In this document: positions 25,533-35,434 of the stretch, one piece after another | How positions within the stretch are numbered: position 1 is the stretch's first letter | Layout: every line of letters begins with the position of its first letter | Source: JADZEM01 sp046328125 | GTDB taxonomy: Bacteria > Chloroflexota > UBA6077 > JACCZL01 | Assembly (NCBI GenBank): GCA_046328125.1 | Contig: JAXLXF010000019.1 | Span: forward strand, 1-64,000 | Direction of reading: 5' to 3' | DNA: 64,000 bases | Program-made: the position numbers and the translations under genes | The notes under the pieces: model-generated | Databases searched by the model: none | Seen by the model: the letters and a program-made list of their open reading frames with translations, nothing else | Told to the model about the DNA's origin: nothing

Positions 25533-26108
25533 ATGAAGGTCACTCGCCTCACCATTGAGGGTCTGCTACTGGTCGAGCTGGACGTCTACCAGGATGATCG
25601 CGGCTTCTTCATCGAACGGTTCCAGCGAGAGCGCTTCCACGACGCTGGCGTCCCCATCGACTTCGTCCAGGACAACCATTCACGATCCAAGCCCGGCGTC
25701 CTGCGCGGGCTCCACTACCAGCACACGCCGCCCCAGGGGAAGCTGCTCGGCGTCATGCACGGGCGCATCTGGGACGTCGCCGTGGACATCCGGCCGGGCT
25801 CGCCCACCTTCGGCCAGCACGAGGCCGTCGAGCTCAGCGACTTGAACGGCCGCCTGCTCTGGATGCCGCCCGGCTTCGCACACGGCTTCTGCGTCCTCGG
25901 CGACGAGCCAGCCGACCTGCTCTATCGGGTTGACGGGCCGTACAACCCGCGTGGCGAGGGCGGCATCGCCTGGGACGACCCAGACCTGGCGATTCCCTGG
26001 CCGATCGTCCCCACCATCGTCTCGGACCGGGACCGCGCGCTCCAGAGCTTCGCCGCGTACCAGGCGAGCCCGGCCCCCTGGGCGCTCCTCGTCCCCGGCT
26101 CCTACTGA
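25533..26108 (+). CDS. rfbC: dTDP-4-dehydrorhamnose 3,5-epimerase
   Basis: The 191-aa cupin protein has the RmlC motif FVQDNHSRSKPGVLRGLHYQ with the catalytic-base His at H61, plus 'DVAVDIRPGSPTFG', 'MPPGFAHGF' and a 'YNPRGEGGIAWDDP' stretch. It converts dTDP-4-keto-6-deoxyglucose to the L-configured keto sugar for rhamnose synthesis. The rfbA, rfbB and rfbD genes are not adjacent, so the pathway must be completed elsewhere. Some members of the family make other deoxy sugars. Confidence 0.92.
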   Translation: MKVTRLTIEGLLLVELDVYQDDRGFFIERFQRERFHDAGVPIDFVQDNHSRSKPGVLRGLHYQHTPPQGKLLGVMHGRIWDVAVDIRPGSPTFGQHEAVELSDLNGRLLWMPPGFAHGFCVLGDEPADLLYRVDGPYNPRGEGGIAWDDPDLAIPWPIVPTIVSDRDRALQSFAAYQASPAPWALLVPGSY

Positions 26109-26144
26109 TCTGCTCCCACCCTGTGTTTCACGATCGACGGATCG

Positions 26145-27047
26145 CTAGCCCGTGACGTCGATCGGTCGCGTCGACGTGTCGAGATCGAGGATGGAGCCGC
26201 CGGGTGCTCCGCGATCGACCTCGATCAGGTTGGTGATCCGCCGCAAGCGGTCGACGATAGTAGCCGCCGACTCAGCACCTTGGAGGATCTCGGCCACGAT
26301 CGGGCGCAGCCTCCCTGGCAGGCCAGGATCTTCCGAGACCGTCTCGGCGTAGCCCAGTACGATCGCGAGCTGGTTGTTCAACTCGTGCTGAGCCGTCCGT
26401 GCGGCCAGCAGCACCCCCTCCAGGCGGGCCAGCGACCGCTCATTCGCGATGACCCGCTCGCGCTCCAGTGACGCGGCGATCAACTGGGCAACGATCTGGA
26501 GCAATCCGATGTCCTCGGTCCGCCACACCTTCTCGGCGCGCACGGAATCGAACCCCAGCATCCCACGGAGCGCACCACCGGCCATCATCGGGACGCACAC
26601 GATCGACTGGATCCCCTGAGCCGCCAGCGTCGCCCGTTCGGCCACGGCATCGGCCGGCAGCTCCGTGACCGACGACACATAGATCGGTGCACACGACCGG
26701 AGCTGGGCGAGAAACCACTCGAAGTCCGCCAGCGGCACGCCTTGCAGGTTTCCGATCTGCGGCTCGATCCCCTCGGCACACCACTCGTGGGTATTACTGG
26801 CAAACGCCAGGTCCGGGGTGAACTGCAGGACGTAGCTGCGATCGACGTCAGAGAAGGCGCCCAGGCGCCCTACTGCCTCGTCGATCGCCGCGTCGAGATC
26901 GGCCCCGGTCACCGAGACGAACCGCGTGGCGATCGCCGCGATCAATCGCTCGGTCGCGAGCCGTCGTTCGAGCTGAGCGAGCACCTGGCGGTTGTCGTCA
27001 TCGCGACCACGCTCGGATCTACCATGGGGATGACGGTCTGACAGCAT
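26145..27047 (-). CDS. GAF domain protein with histidine-kinase DHp helix but no ATPase
   Basis: The 300-aa protein has a GAF domain (about residues 40-195) followed by 'TAQHELNNQLAIVLGYAE'. This matches the H-box of bacteriophytochrome-type kinases (H221). It ends after the second DHp helix with no HATPase (N, G1 or G2 boxes). It may be a phosphotransfer protein, a phosphorylatable dimer partner or a sensor adaptor. The ATG at 27047 is chosen because GGAG precedes it; the longer frame upstream has no site. It is transcribed divergently from a chemoreceptor gene. Confidence 0.78.
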   Translation of the reverse strand: MLSDRHPHGRSERGRDDDNRQVLAQLERRLATERLIAAIATRFVSVTGADLDAAIDEAVGRLGAFSDVDRSYVLQFTPDLAFASNTHEWCAEGIEPQIGNLQGVPLADFEWFLAQLRSCAPIYVSSVTELPADAVAERATLAAQGIQSIVCVPMMAGGALRGMLGFDSVRAEKVWRTEDIGLLQIVAQLIAASLERERVIANERSLARLEGVLLAARTAQHELNNQLAIVLGYAETVSEDPGLPGRLRPIVAEILQGAESAATIVDRLRRITNLIEVDRGAPGGSILDLDTSTRPIDVTG

Positions 27048-27368
27048 CACCAGAGCTCCTTGAATAGCTGTCACCGCGCTGGGCGTGTGAGCGGCGCGCG
27101 CCTCGAGAGTGCAGCAACGGCGTGAGCGGACGAAGCAGCCACGATCGAGGAACGTCGTCGGGCAGTCGGACGGGATGTCCTGACAGCGAAATAGAAGATC
27201 CACCAGTGCAGCCGGCCTCGTCCCGGGCCGACTCCGCTGACGACGGCTGACCGACAGACGTGCAGAAATACACACGCATCAGCCGTTCCCCCAGCCCTAA
27301 TGCCGCGTGATTGGCGTTGTCACTCGTGAAATGGTCATTTCTCGGTCAAAATCGTCAGGAGACGCCTT
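27048..27368. promoter_or_regulatory. Divergent regulatory spacer (GAF protein / chemoreceptor)
   Basis: This 321-base spacer holds no gene. A perfect palindrome GAAATG-GT-CATTTC (27328-27341) lies 27 bases before the chemoreceptor start. A 19-base word at 27256-27274 (minus-strand TGTGTATTTCTGCACGTCT) recurs with one change at 34160-34178, in the spacer next to the large hybrid kinase. Both are candidate operators. Confidence 0.4.
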
Positions 27369-29534
27369 GTGAGGTCGCTGATTCATCGTATCAGAGCGAG
27401 CCTTCGCCTGGAGCTCGCACTCTTTCTGCTGGGCACGCTGACGCCGTTCCTGATCGCCTTCGCCGCCTACGACATCTACAGTCAGCGCCAGGCCCAGGAG
27501 CAGATGCTGCTCGAAAAGGGCCAGGTCCTCGCGCAGACCGGGGCCAGGGTCGCCAGTGAGACGTTCACGCGTGCCCTCAGCTCGGGCGAGCTGACGCCAG
27601 AGCAGCTCTTCGACACGCGCTACGTCGAGATCGCCGGCACAGCGCCAAAGAAGTACCACACCGCGTACGACAGCTTCACCGACGTCGTCTTCCAGCAGAT
27701 CGAAGACGGGTGGCTGGCCGACCAGGACGTCGTGTTCGCGGCCATCGTCGATCGCAACGGCTACCTGCCGACCCACAACACGAAGTTCGGCTCGGGTGCA
27801 GCCAGCCCCGAGTTGAACCGGACCAAACGCCTGTTCAACGACCCGGTCGGTCTGGCCGCTGCGCGGAATGCCGATGGCGTGCTGCGGCAAGTGTACAAGC
27901 GAGATACCGGCGAGACGATGTGGGACATCTCGGCCCCCATCGTCGTGAATGGGCAACACTGGGGCGCGTTCCGCGTCGGGTTCTCGATCGAGCGGATTCA
28001 GGACCGGCTGGCTGCTACCACCTGGCGATTGGTCTTTGGGATGCTCGGCCTCCTGGCTGTCGTGGTGACCGTGGCAGTCCTCGTCGCCGGCTGGGTCGCA
28101 CGCGCCGTCGCGGGGGTCGCGGCTGCTTCGGCGGCCCTGGCCCACCACCATCTGCCGGCCCTGGTCGCGGCCGTCCAGCAGGTCGCCAGTGGCGATCTCA
28201 CCCGCAACGTCAGCACCGACGTCGAGCACGTCACCGTCAGGAGCACGGACGAGCTGGGGCGCATGGTCGCGGACTTCAACGCCGTGATCGACGGGCTCGC
28301 CGAAACCGGGACGGCGTTCAGCACGATGACCGGTAACCTCCGAGACGTGATCGGCCAGGTCACTGCGTCGGCCGACGGCGTGGCCTCCGCCTCCGGCCAG
28401 CTCGGCCAGGCAGCCAGCCAGTCAAGCGACGTCGTCCAGCAAGTGGCCCAGGCCATGCAGAGCCTCGCCTCCGGCTCGAATGACTCGAGCCACACCGTCC
28501 AGGACACGACCGAGGCGATCCTCCAGCTCGGCCAGGCGACCGACGGGATCGCGCGTGGTGCGTCAGAGCAGGCGCGACAGGTCCAGGCGGTCTCGACCAC
28601 GGCCGCCCGGATGGCCGATGGTGTGGCGCAGGTCGCCGCGAATGCCCAGCGTGTGGCGGATGCGTCGCTGCAGGCGAAGGTCTCGGCCGAAATGGGCGCA
28701 GCGGCCGTCCGTGAGACGGTCAGCAGCATGGGCGAGATCCAGCAGGTCGTCTCCAGGACCGCCGACAAGGTCGAGGAGCTCGGGAAGCTCGGTGAGAAGA
28801 TCGGCGCCGTGGTCGAGACGATCGACGACATCGCCGAGCAGACCAACTTGCTGGCCCTCAATGCCGCCATCGAGGCGGCGCGTGCCGGGGCGCATGGCAA
28901 AGGGTTCGCAGTGGTCGCCGACGAGGTCAGGAAGCTGGCCGAACGGAGTCAGCGCGAGACGAAGGCCATCGCGGACCTGATCCGTGCCGTTCAGGCCGGC
29001 ACTCGCGACACCGTGAGCGCGATCGAAGACGGCTCCATGAAAGTCGAACAGGGCTCGACCAAGGCGAACGAGGCCGGCATCGCGCTTGGCGCGATCCTCG
29101 AGGCCGTCGAGGCGACCGTGGGCCAGGTGACCCAGATCGCCACGGCGGCCCATCAGATGGCCGACGGCGCACGCGAGGTCGTCGACGCCATGGGGAGCAT
29201 CAGCGCCGTCGTCGAGGAGAATTCGGCCGCGACCGAGCAGATGGCCGCCCAGGCCGGCCAGGTCACGGCGTCCATCCAGTCGATCAAGACGGTGGCGATG
29301 ACCAACAGCGCCATGTCGGAGGAGATCTCGGCCTCGGCCGAGCAGATGTCAGCTCAGGTCGAGGAGATGACGGCCCAGGCGGAGGAGCTGGCTGGAACCG
29401 CCGACCAGCTCAAAGCCCTCGTGGCGCGCTTCAAGCTCGGGGCGCCGGGCGAGGCCGCCGCCGTCATGCCACGCCGGCGACTTGACGATTGGGCGAGCAC
29501 GCACGGGCCGGACGACGCGCTCCGAGCCGGTTGA
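27369..29534 (+). CDS. Methyl-accepting chemotaxis protein
   Basis: The 721-aa protein starts with GTG after AGGAG. Topology: first membrane helix about residues 13-37, periplasmic sensor of about 180 residues, second helix about 220-248, HAMP about 245-310, then a long signalling coiled coil. The receptor tip 'EQTNLLALNAAIEAARAGAHG' and 'GFAVVADEVRKLAERS' are intact (about 490-530). The sensor resembles a single-Cache/DUF3365-type domain; the ligand is unknown. No che genes are in the window, so it must couple to a remote CheA/CheW system. Confidence 0.93.
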   Translation: MRSLIHRIRASLRLELALFLLGTLTPFLIAFAAYDIYSQRQAQEQMLLEKGQVLAQTGARVASETFTRALSSGELTPEQLFDTRYVEIAGTAPKKYHTAYDSFTDVVFQQIEDGWLADQDVVFAAIVDRNGYLPTHNTKFGSGAASPELNRTKRLFNDPVGLAAARNADGVLRQVYKRDTGETMWDISAPIVVNGQHWGAFRVGFSIERIQDRLAATTWRLVFGMLGLLAVVVTVAVLVAGWVARAVAGVAAASAALAHHHLPALVAAVQQVASGDLTRNVSTDVEHVTVRSTDELGRMVADFNAVIDGLAETGTAFSTMTGNLRDVIGQVTASADGVASASGQLGQAASQSSDVVQQVAQAMQSLASGSNDSSHTVQDTTEAILQLGQATDGIARGASEQARQVQAVSTTAARMADGVAQVAANAQRVADASLQAKVSAEMGAAAVRETVSSMGEIQQVVSRTADKVEELGKLGEKIGAVVETIDDIAEQTNLLALNAAIEAARAGAHGKGFAVVADEVRKLAERSQRETKAIADLIRAVQAGTRDTVSAIEDGSMKVEQGSTKANEAGIALGAILEAVEATVGQVTQIATAAHQMADGAREVVDAMGSISAVVEENSAATEQMAAQAGQVTASIQSIKTVAMTNSAMSEEISASAEQMSAQVEEMTAQAEELAGTADQLKALVARFKLGAPGEAAAVMPRRRLDDWASTHGPDDALRAG

Positions 29535-29622
29535 GGCGCTGGCCCGGTCTGAATGCCACACGAGCGGCCCGGACCTGGCCGGGGTCCAGCCTCCTCGGTA
29601 CGGGCCGACTCGACGGCCGGTC

Positions 29623-29664
29623 AGCCGTTCTACTGCCCCGCGCACGCGGGACAGTAGAACGGCT
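29623..29664. terminator. Bidirectional hairpin between convergent genes
   Basis: Two 19-base arms (29623-29641 and 29646-29664) are complementary except at one position, with a GCAC loop. The hairpin lies between the stop of the chemoreceptor gene and the stop of the convergent hybrid kinase gene, so it could serve both. Confidence 0.75.
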
Positions 29665-29688
29665 GGGGGACAGTGGGGTCTCTGGTGA

Positions 29689-32600
29689 CTACGGCGCGGC
29701 GTTGATCCGCTCGCGCAGCTCCGGCGCGCGGTATGGCTTGCCGATCACCGCCTCCACCCCCATCGGACGCACTTCCTCAGGGTCGATGGTGCCGCCCCAC
29801 CCCGTCACCAGGATGAACCGCGTGCCGGGCCAGCGGTCTCGGATCGCCGTCGCCAGCTCCAGGCCATTCATCCCCAGGCCGAGTCCGTGATCCGAGAGCA
29901 CCACGTCGAAGCGCTGCTGCTCCATCTGCGTGAGCGCCTCATCCGCGCTCGCGGCCGCCACCACCGTGTGGCCGTCCTGCATCAGGATGCGCGTGAGCAT
30001 CCGGCGCAGCGCGTCCTCGTCGTCCACGATCAAGATCGTGCGCGCGCGGCCGTCCGTTGCGCTCGTGGCCGTGCCGCCCGTGGCCGCGCTCCGCGTCGCG
30101 CGGGGCAGCAGCAGCCGGAACGTGGTGCCGCGCCCCGGCGCTGACTCGATCTCCACCCGCCCGGCATGCCGCTCCACGATGCCGTACACCATCGCCAGTC
30201 CCAGCCCGGTGCCACGCTCGCCCTTCGTCGTGAAGAACGGCTCGAATACGCGTGCGGCCACCTCCGGCGGCATCCCGACGCCGGTGTCCGTCACGTCCAC
30301 CACCACATACCGGTCCGAAGGGCGCAGCGAGATCTGGAGATCGCCGCCGCCCGGCATCGCGTCCAGGGCGTTGAAGACCAGGTTGGTCAGCGCCTCGCGC
30401 AGGCTGGCCGGCCAGCCCAGGATCTCGTCGTCGCCGGCCATCTCCATGTTCACCGTCACGCTGACCGGCGTGCCAGCCGCCTGCGCCGCGTCCCGCCAGC
30501 GCGGCGCCGTCAGCCGCACCACGTCCGTGATCAGACTGCCCAGCGCGACCCGCTCCGCGGCGCCCTCAGGCTGGCCACGCACGAACGTCTGCAGGCGCTT
30601 CACGGTCTGCGCGCCGTCGAGCGCCCCCTGCATGATCGTCTCGAGCGACTCTCGCAGCTCCTGCGCGACGTCCGGCACGCGCTTCACCGCGTCCAGGGCC
30701 AGCTCGCTGTGCCCCACCACCAGCCCGAGTGACTGGTTCAGGTCATGCGCCACGCCGCCAGCCAGTTGCCCGAGCGCCCGTAGCTTCTCGCTCTGGGCCA
30801 GTGCCCGGCGCTGCCGCTCGGCCTCCTTCTCACGGCTGATGTCGCGGAACGTGATCACCGCGCCGATCTGCATGCCGTCATGCTCGATCGGCGCGCCAAT
30901 GCACGCGACGGCGATCGGCTGGTCGTCACGCCGCCAGAGCGTGTCGTCCGAGTTGTAGTACGTCGTCGCGGTCCGGTACATCCGCAAGACCTGGCACTGT
31001 TCCACGACGTCCGTGTGACGCTCGGCCGGCCCATGATGGAGCACACGGTGTGCATCCTGGCCCAGCAGCTCGTCACGGCTGTAGCCAAGCATCCGCAACG
31101 CCGCCGGGTTCACGAACGTCAACCGGCCGCTGGCGTCCGTGCCGAAGACGCCGTCCGCCACCGAGTTCAGCAACAGCTCGTTGCGGTGCACTTCCTCTTC
31201 GAGGCGGCGATTCGCGGCCGAGACCTCACGATACAACGCGGCGTTGCGGATCGCGGCGGCCACCTGCGCCGTCAGCGTCGCCAGCAGCTCCCGATTGTCC
31301 TCGCCGATCTGGATCGGCTCGCGGCCGGCGATCGAGATGACCGCCACCAGCCGGTCGCCGTCCAGCACCGGCAGCGCGTACGCGCTCGACAGGTCGTGGC
31401 TGCGCCACCAGAGGTGCTCGACCGTCCGCTCGTCCTCCAGAACGTCCGGGATGTCCAGCGGCTGACGGTGGCGCGCCACCCATCCCACCCAGCCTTCGCC
31501 GAACGGCGTCCGCCGAAACGTCTTGCCGGCGCCAAACTTTGGATCGGAAAACGCCACCTGACTCAGCGTGCGCGCCTCCTCATCCGCCACCCAGACCGAG
31601 GCCAGAACGGCGTTGGTCACCTTGACGACCCCGGCGGCAATCTCGCGCAGGAGGACGTCCAGGTCCAGCGCCGTCGAGAGCATCTGGTTGACGCGGGCAG
31701 GGATCTTCGCCCGCTCCAGACTGTCCTGCAGTCCGGCGTAGCGCGTCGCGTTCTCGATCGCCATCGCCGCCTGATCGGCCAGACCAGCCGCCAGGTGCAA
31801 CGCGTCGTCGCGCCACTCGTAGCCACGCTCTCGGTAGATGTGAAGCGTCCCCAGGACGCGGTCGTCGAGGCGGATCGGCGCCACCAGCAGCGCCGTCAGC
31901 TCGTCGTTCAGGAGGATCTCGCGGAAGGCGCCGGGGACACGCTCGTCCCGCGAGACGTCCGGCGTCGCGGACGGCTGGCCGGTCCCCAGCACCTCGCCGA
32001 TCATGCCGCCGATGGTCGTGACCCGCTCCATCGAGGGGCGCTGACGTGCCCCGCGCGAGACCGACGCCCGCACCAGCTCGTCGCCCACCAGCAGCCGCAA
32101 ACCCGCCTCGCCCTCGAAGATCGTCGCGGCGGCCTCGGTGATCGCGTCCAGCACCTCAGACAGATCCAATCCCTGTGAGAGCCGGTACGAGACCTCGACG
32201 AGCGATTGAAGGCGCTGGCGCTGCTGATCGGTGGACCGGTACAGCTGCGCGTTGCGAATCGAGAGCGCCGCTTGCGACACGAAGCTCTCCAGCAGTGCCT
32301 CCTCATCCGCGTCGAAGACGAACGGCTCCCGCCCCCACAATACCAGCACCGCCAGCAGCCGACCGTCCAGCATCACCGGCTGGCCCAGGAAGCTGGTCAG
32401 GCCCCGTGCCGCCCACCAGCCAGCGTCCGCGACCCGCCCGTCTGCCGCCGCGTCCGCGATCCGGACAGCCTGCCGTTCCCGAGCGACCCAGCCTAGAATC
32501 CCTTTCAGATCCGAGATGCCCAGGCGGCTCGCGCCATGTTCGATGGACGGGCCTTCGGACGCGTCGGCCGCCAGCCAGATCGCCCGGGACTCCTCGTCGA

Positions 32601-34071
32601 TCATCCAGAACCGCGCGACCGGTGCGTCCAGCAGGGTGCTGGCCGCCCGCGCGATCTGGCCCAGGACCGTCTCCAGGTCGAGCGACGAGGTCATCGACTG
32701 CATCAGGTCGTTGAGCGTACGAGCCTGGGCGATCCGCGCCTCCAGCCGTTCAGTCAAGCGCGCATGCTCGGCGGCGATCGCCGCGAGCTGCGCCAGCTCC
32801 AGCACCAGGCGGGCGATCTCATGGCCCGGACGGTCCGACCCGTCGGCCAGCATCACCCACCGACCGATCTCCGCGCCGTCCCGGCCGTGGATCGGCGCCG
32901 ACCACGCCGTCCGCTCGTCGAGGTGGACCGGCCGGATCGCCGCTCGTCCGCGACCGCCCACGCCGCTGGCCGGGTCCACGGCGCCGTCTGACTGGCGCGG
33001 CCCCGCTGCGTCCGCGGTCCACGACGCCCCGTCCCCGGCGTCCGCCCCGGCAGTCAGCACCTGGGCTGCACATGGCGGCCAGCTCGGGGCGACCACCATG
33101 CCCGGCGCACGCCCGTCGCCTAGCAGCACAGCGCCGTGCCAGCCGGGCGCGCGCCGCTCGAACAGGCAGACCAGCTGCTCCAGTGTCTCGGCCAGCGGGG
33201 CGTTCTCCGCGATCCCTTCGACGATCTGTCCTCGGTCGCGCTCGTACTCGTCAGCCCGCTTCCGCGCTGTGATATCCCGCGCCACCGCCAGCGCGCCGAC
33301 AAGCGCCCCGTCCCGCACCACCAACCGGACCTGCTGGCCCACCCAGACCTCCGAGCCGTCCTTCGCCACCGCGGGAAACTCGTAGTAGGTGCTGGGGACG
33401 CGCCGCGTGAACTGACTGAGGTAGAAGCGCGCTGCCGACACGCGGTAATCTGGCCGAATCAGATCCAGGTAGAACGTGCCGATCAGCTCGTCAGCGGTCC
33501 AGCCCATCGTCTCGGAGACACGTGCGTTGACGTAGGTGAAGATGCCCTCTGGGTTGGTCCGGTAGATGATGTCGTCAACGCCGTCCACCATCAGCCGGTA
33601 GTTTCTCTCGCTTTCTTCGAGCGCCGCGGTCGCCCGACGAAGCGCCGTCACGTCCGTCAACACGACCAGCCGGCCGCCGTCCCGCGTCCGGCTCTCCTTC
33701 ACCTGCACGATCCGGTCGCCGTCCACGTGCAGCTCGAGCCGCCCGTCAGACGGCAGCGGGCTGGCAAGCCGGCTCCGGACGATCTCGTCTACCGAGCGCC
33801 CATCGACGTGGTAGAACCCACGCGCGGCCGCCTCCCTGACGATCGACTCGAAGCTGACGCCCGGCGCGAACAGGTCCGCGAAGGTCGGGACCAGCTCCAG
33901 CACGCGTCGATTCACGAGCACGAGCCGGTCGTCCGCGTCGTACAGGAGGAGCCCGTCCTCCAGACTGCCGATCGCGTCTACCAGGGCACGATTGGCTCGT
34001 TCGGCCTGCGCCTCAGCGTCCACGTCAGGATCCAGCCGCACCAGCACGCCCCCGCCGTTGCCACCGCCCAC
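29689..34071 (-). CDS. Multi-sensor hybrid histidine kinase
   Basis: The 1460-aa soluble protein reads in order: PAS (about 25-140), PAS (about 150-270), four GAF-like domains (about 280-950), PAS (about 960-1080), HisKA with phosphoacceptor H1109 in 'GGVAHDLNQSLGL', HATPase (N-box 'NLVFNALDAMPGGG', G1 'DTGVGMPP', G2 'RGTGLGLAMVYGI') and a C-terminal receiver with D1394 in 'VVLSDHGLG'. No membrane helix is seen, so it senses intracellular signals. A phosphorelay from H1109 to D1394 is expected, with the final output regulator unknown. Several GTG codons near the start make the exact N-terminus uncertain. Confidence 0.93.
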   Translation of the reverse strand: MGGGNGGGVLVRLDPDVDAEAQAERANRALVDAIGSLEDGLLLYDADDRLVLVNRRVLELVPTFADLFAPGVSFESIVREAAARGFYHVDGRSVDEIVRSRLASPLPSDGRLELHVDGDRIVQVKESRTRDGGRLVVLTDVTALRRATAALEESERNYRLMVDGVDDIIYRTNPEGIFTYVNARVSETMGWTADELIGTFYLDLIRPDYRVSAARFYLSQFTRRVPSTYYEFPAVAKDGSEVWVGQQVRLVVRDGALVGALAVARDITARKRADEYERDRGQIVEGIAENAPLAETLEQLVCLFERRAPGWHGAVLLGDGRAPGMVVAPSWPPCAAQVLTAGADAGDGASWTADAAGPRQSDGAVDPASGVGGRGRAAIRPVHLDERTAWSAPIHGRDGAEIGRWVMLADGSDRPGHEIARLVLELAQLAAIAAEHARLTERLEARIAQARTLNDLMQSMTSSLDLETVLGQIARAASTLLDAPVARFWMIDEESRAIWLAADASEGPSIEHGASRLGISDLKGILGWVARERQAVRIADAAADGRVADAGWWAARGLTSFLGQPVMLDGRLLAVLVLWGREPFVFDADEEALLESFVSQAALSIRNAQLYRSTDQQRQRLQSLVEVSYRLSQGLDLSEVLDAITEAAATIFEGEAGLRLLVGDELVRASVSRGARQRPSMERVTTIGGMIGEVLGTGQPSATPDVSRDERVPGAFREILLNDELTALLVAPIRLDDRVLGTLHIYRERGYEWRDDALHLAAGLADQAAMAIENATRYAGLQDSLERAKIPARVNQMLSTALDLDVLLREIAAGVVKVTNAVLASVWVADEEARTLSQVAFSDPKFGAGKTFRRTPFGEGWVGWVARHRQPLDIPDVLEDERTVEHLWWRSHDLSSAYALPVLDGDRLVAVISIAGREPIQIGEDNRELLATLTAQVAAAIRNAALYREVSAANRRLEEEVHRNELLLNSVADGVFGTDASGRLTFVNPAALRMLGYSRDELLGQDAHRVLHHGPAERHTDVVEQCQVLRMYRTATTYYNSDDTLWRRDDQPIAVACIGAPIEHDGMQIGAVITFRDISREKEAERQRRALAQSEKLRALGQLAGGVAHDLNQSLGLVVGHSELALDAVKRVPDVAQELRESLETIMQGALDGAQTVKRLQTFVRGQPEGAAERVALGSLITDVVRLTAPRWRDAAQAAGTPVSVTVNMEMAGDDEILGWPASLREALTNLVFNALDAMPGGGDLQISLRPSDRYVVVDVTDTGVGMPPEVAARVFEPFFTTKGERGTGLGLAMVYGIVERHAGRVEIESAPGRGTTFRLLLPRATRSAATGGTATSATDGRARTILIVDDEDALRRMLTRILMQDGHTVVAAASADEALTQMEQQRFDVVLSDHGLGLGMNGLELATAIRDRWPGTRFILVTGWGGTIDPEEVRPMGVEAVIGKPYRAPELRERINAAP

Positions 34072-34411
34072 ACGCGTCGACCGGGACTGATGGCGCCTCC
34101 CAGGCTTCCGCCTGACGGTGAGATCCTACCGTACGCAGGGCTCCAGTAGCGAAGCGAGATGTGTATTTATGCACGTCTCCTGGCCTCTGGTGCTTCGTCG
34201 CCACGCGACGACCACCCTCTGCCTTAACGGAGGCGCGGGACGGGTCGGGTCGGTCAGGCTGGGTCTGCACCGCGGGTCCGCCCGCGTGGCATGGCCCGTG
34301 CATCCTCCAGATGCATCCTCATTCGCGAGCAGCGTGCGATTCCGCACCCGGTCGGCTGAGCCTGATGACCGATGAGGCCGGGTAATCGCAGACGGAGCGC
34401 ATGGAGACGCC
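34072..34411. promoter_or_regulatory. Divergent spacer (hybrid kinase / phosphoesterase)
   Basis: This 340-base gap has no supported gene. Its one AT-rich stretch, TGTGTATTTATGCACGTCT (34160-34178), matches a word in the spacer at 27256-27274 with one difference. The rest is G+C-rich and shows no clear promoter. Confidence 0.35.
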
Positions 34412-35290
34412 ATGGAGCAGGTCGAGCGGCGGTCGAGTGGAACTGTGCGGCTGGCGGCAGTCGGCGACGTCCACTGCACGAAGCAGTCACAGGGGGCGTT
34501 GCAGCCGATCTTCGCCGCCGTCGCCGAACAGGCTGACGTGCTGGTGCTCTGTGGCGACCTGTGTGACTACGGCCTGACCGAGGAGGCCCAGATCCTGGTC
34601 CGCGAGTTGAGCGGCATCCGCATCCCCGTCGTCGCGGTGCTCGGCAACCACGACTTCGAGTCCAGCCAGCAGGACGCCGTCAAGCAGATCCTCTGCGACG
34701 GCGGCGTCCAGGTGCTGGACGGCGACGCCTGCGAGATCGAGGGGGTGGGGTTCGCCGGCGTCAAGGGGTTCGGCGGCGGCTTCGGCGCACGCGCGCTCGG
34801 CCCGTGGGGCGAGAACGCCATCAAAGCGTTCGTCCACGAGGCGATCGACGAGGCGCTGAAGCTCGAAGCGGCCATCGCGCGGCTGCGCGTGGAGCACAAG
34901 GTCGTCCTGCTGCACTACGCGCCGATCCAGACCACCTGCGAGGGCGAGCCGCCGGAGATCATGCCGTTCCTCGGGAGCAGCCGCCTGGAGGAGCCGATCA
35001 ACCGCTTCCCGGTGAGCGCCGTCTTCCACGGCCACGCCCACCACGGCAGCCCGGAAGGACGGACCCAGGCCGGCATCCCCGTCTACAACGTCTCGGCGCC
35101 GCTGCTGCGGCACCACTTCCCGGGCCGGCCGCCGTTCCGCGTGATCGAGATCCCACTCGCAGGCGTCGCGCCGGCTGCCACACCGACGACCGGGTCGCTC
35201 GCGACCGACGACCGACCGGCCGCCCCTGCCGAAGCATCGCCAGCGTCGTCCCATCAGCCCGAGCGCGAGCCGGCGCCGGTGGCCGGCTGA
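34412..35290 (+). CDS. Metallophosphoesterase (calcineurin-like)
   Basis: The 292-aa protein shows the binuclear-metal motifs in order: AVGDVH (D19, H21), CGDLCD, GNHDFE, 'VVLLHYAPI' and GHAHHG. It belongs to the compact calcineurin-like group. The C-terminal 40 residues are Ala/Pro/Glu-rich and probably disordered. GGAGA lies about 5 bases before the ATG. The substrate (cyclic nucleotide, nucleotide or phosphoprotein) cannot be assigned; location beside signalling genes is suggestive only. Confidence 0.88.
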   Translation: MEQVERRSSGTVRLAAVGDVHCTKQSQGALQPIFAAVAEQADVLVLCGDLCDYGLTEEAQILVRELSGIRIPVVAVLGNHDFESSQQDAVKQILCDGGVQVLDGDACEIEGVGFAGVKGFGGGFGARALGPWGENAIKAFVHEAIDEALKLEAAIARLRVEHKVVLLHYAPIQTTCEGEPPEIMPFLGSSRLEEPINRFPVSAVFHGHAHHGSPEGRTQAGIPVYNVSAPLLRHHFPGRPPFRVIEIPLAGVAPAATPTTGSLATDDRPAAPAEASPASSHQPEREPAPVAG

Positions 35291-35434
35291 CCGGACGCGG
35301 ACGATCTCAGTCCGACCCTCACGGCCTCGGCCCGCGGATGGCCGTCATCCCGACGCTACCCTGACACCAATTCCGAGCTCGCGCCGGCGGCGCGGGCTCG
35401 CACGACAACGGCGTCGTCTGGAGCAATCCCCAAC

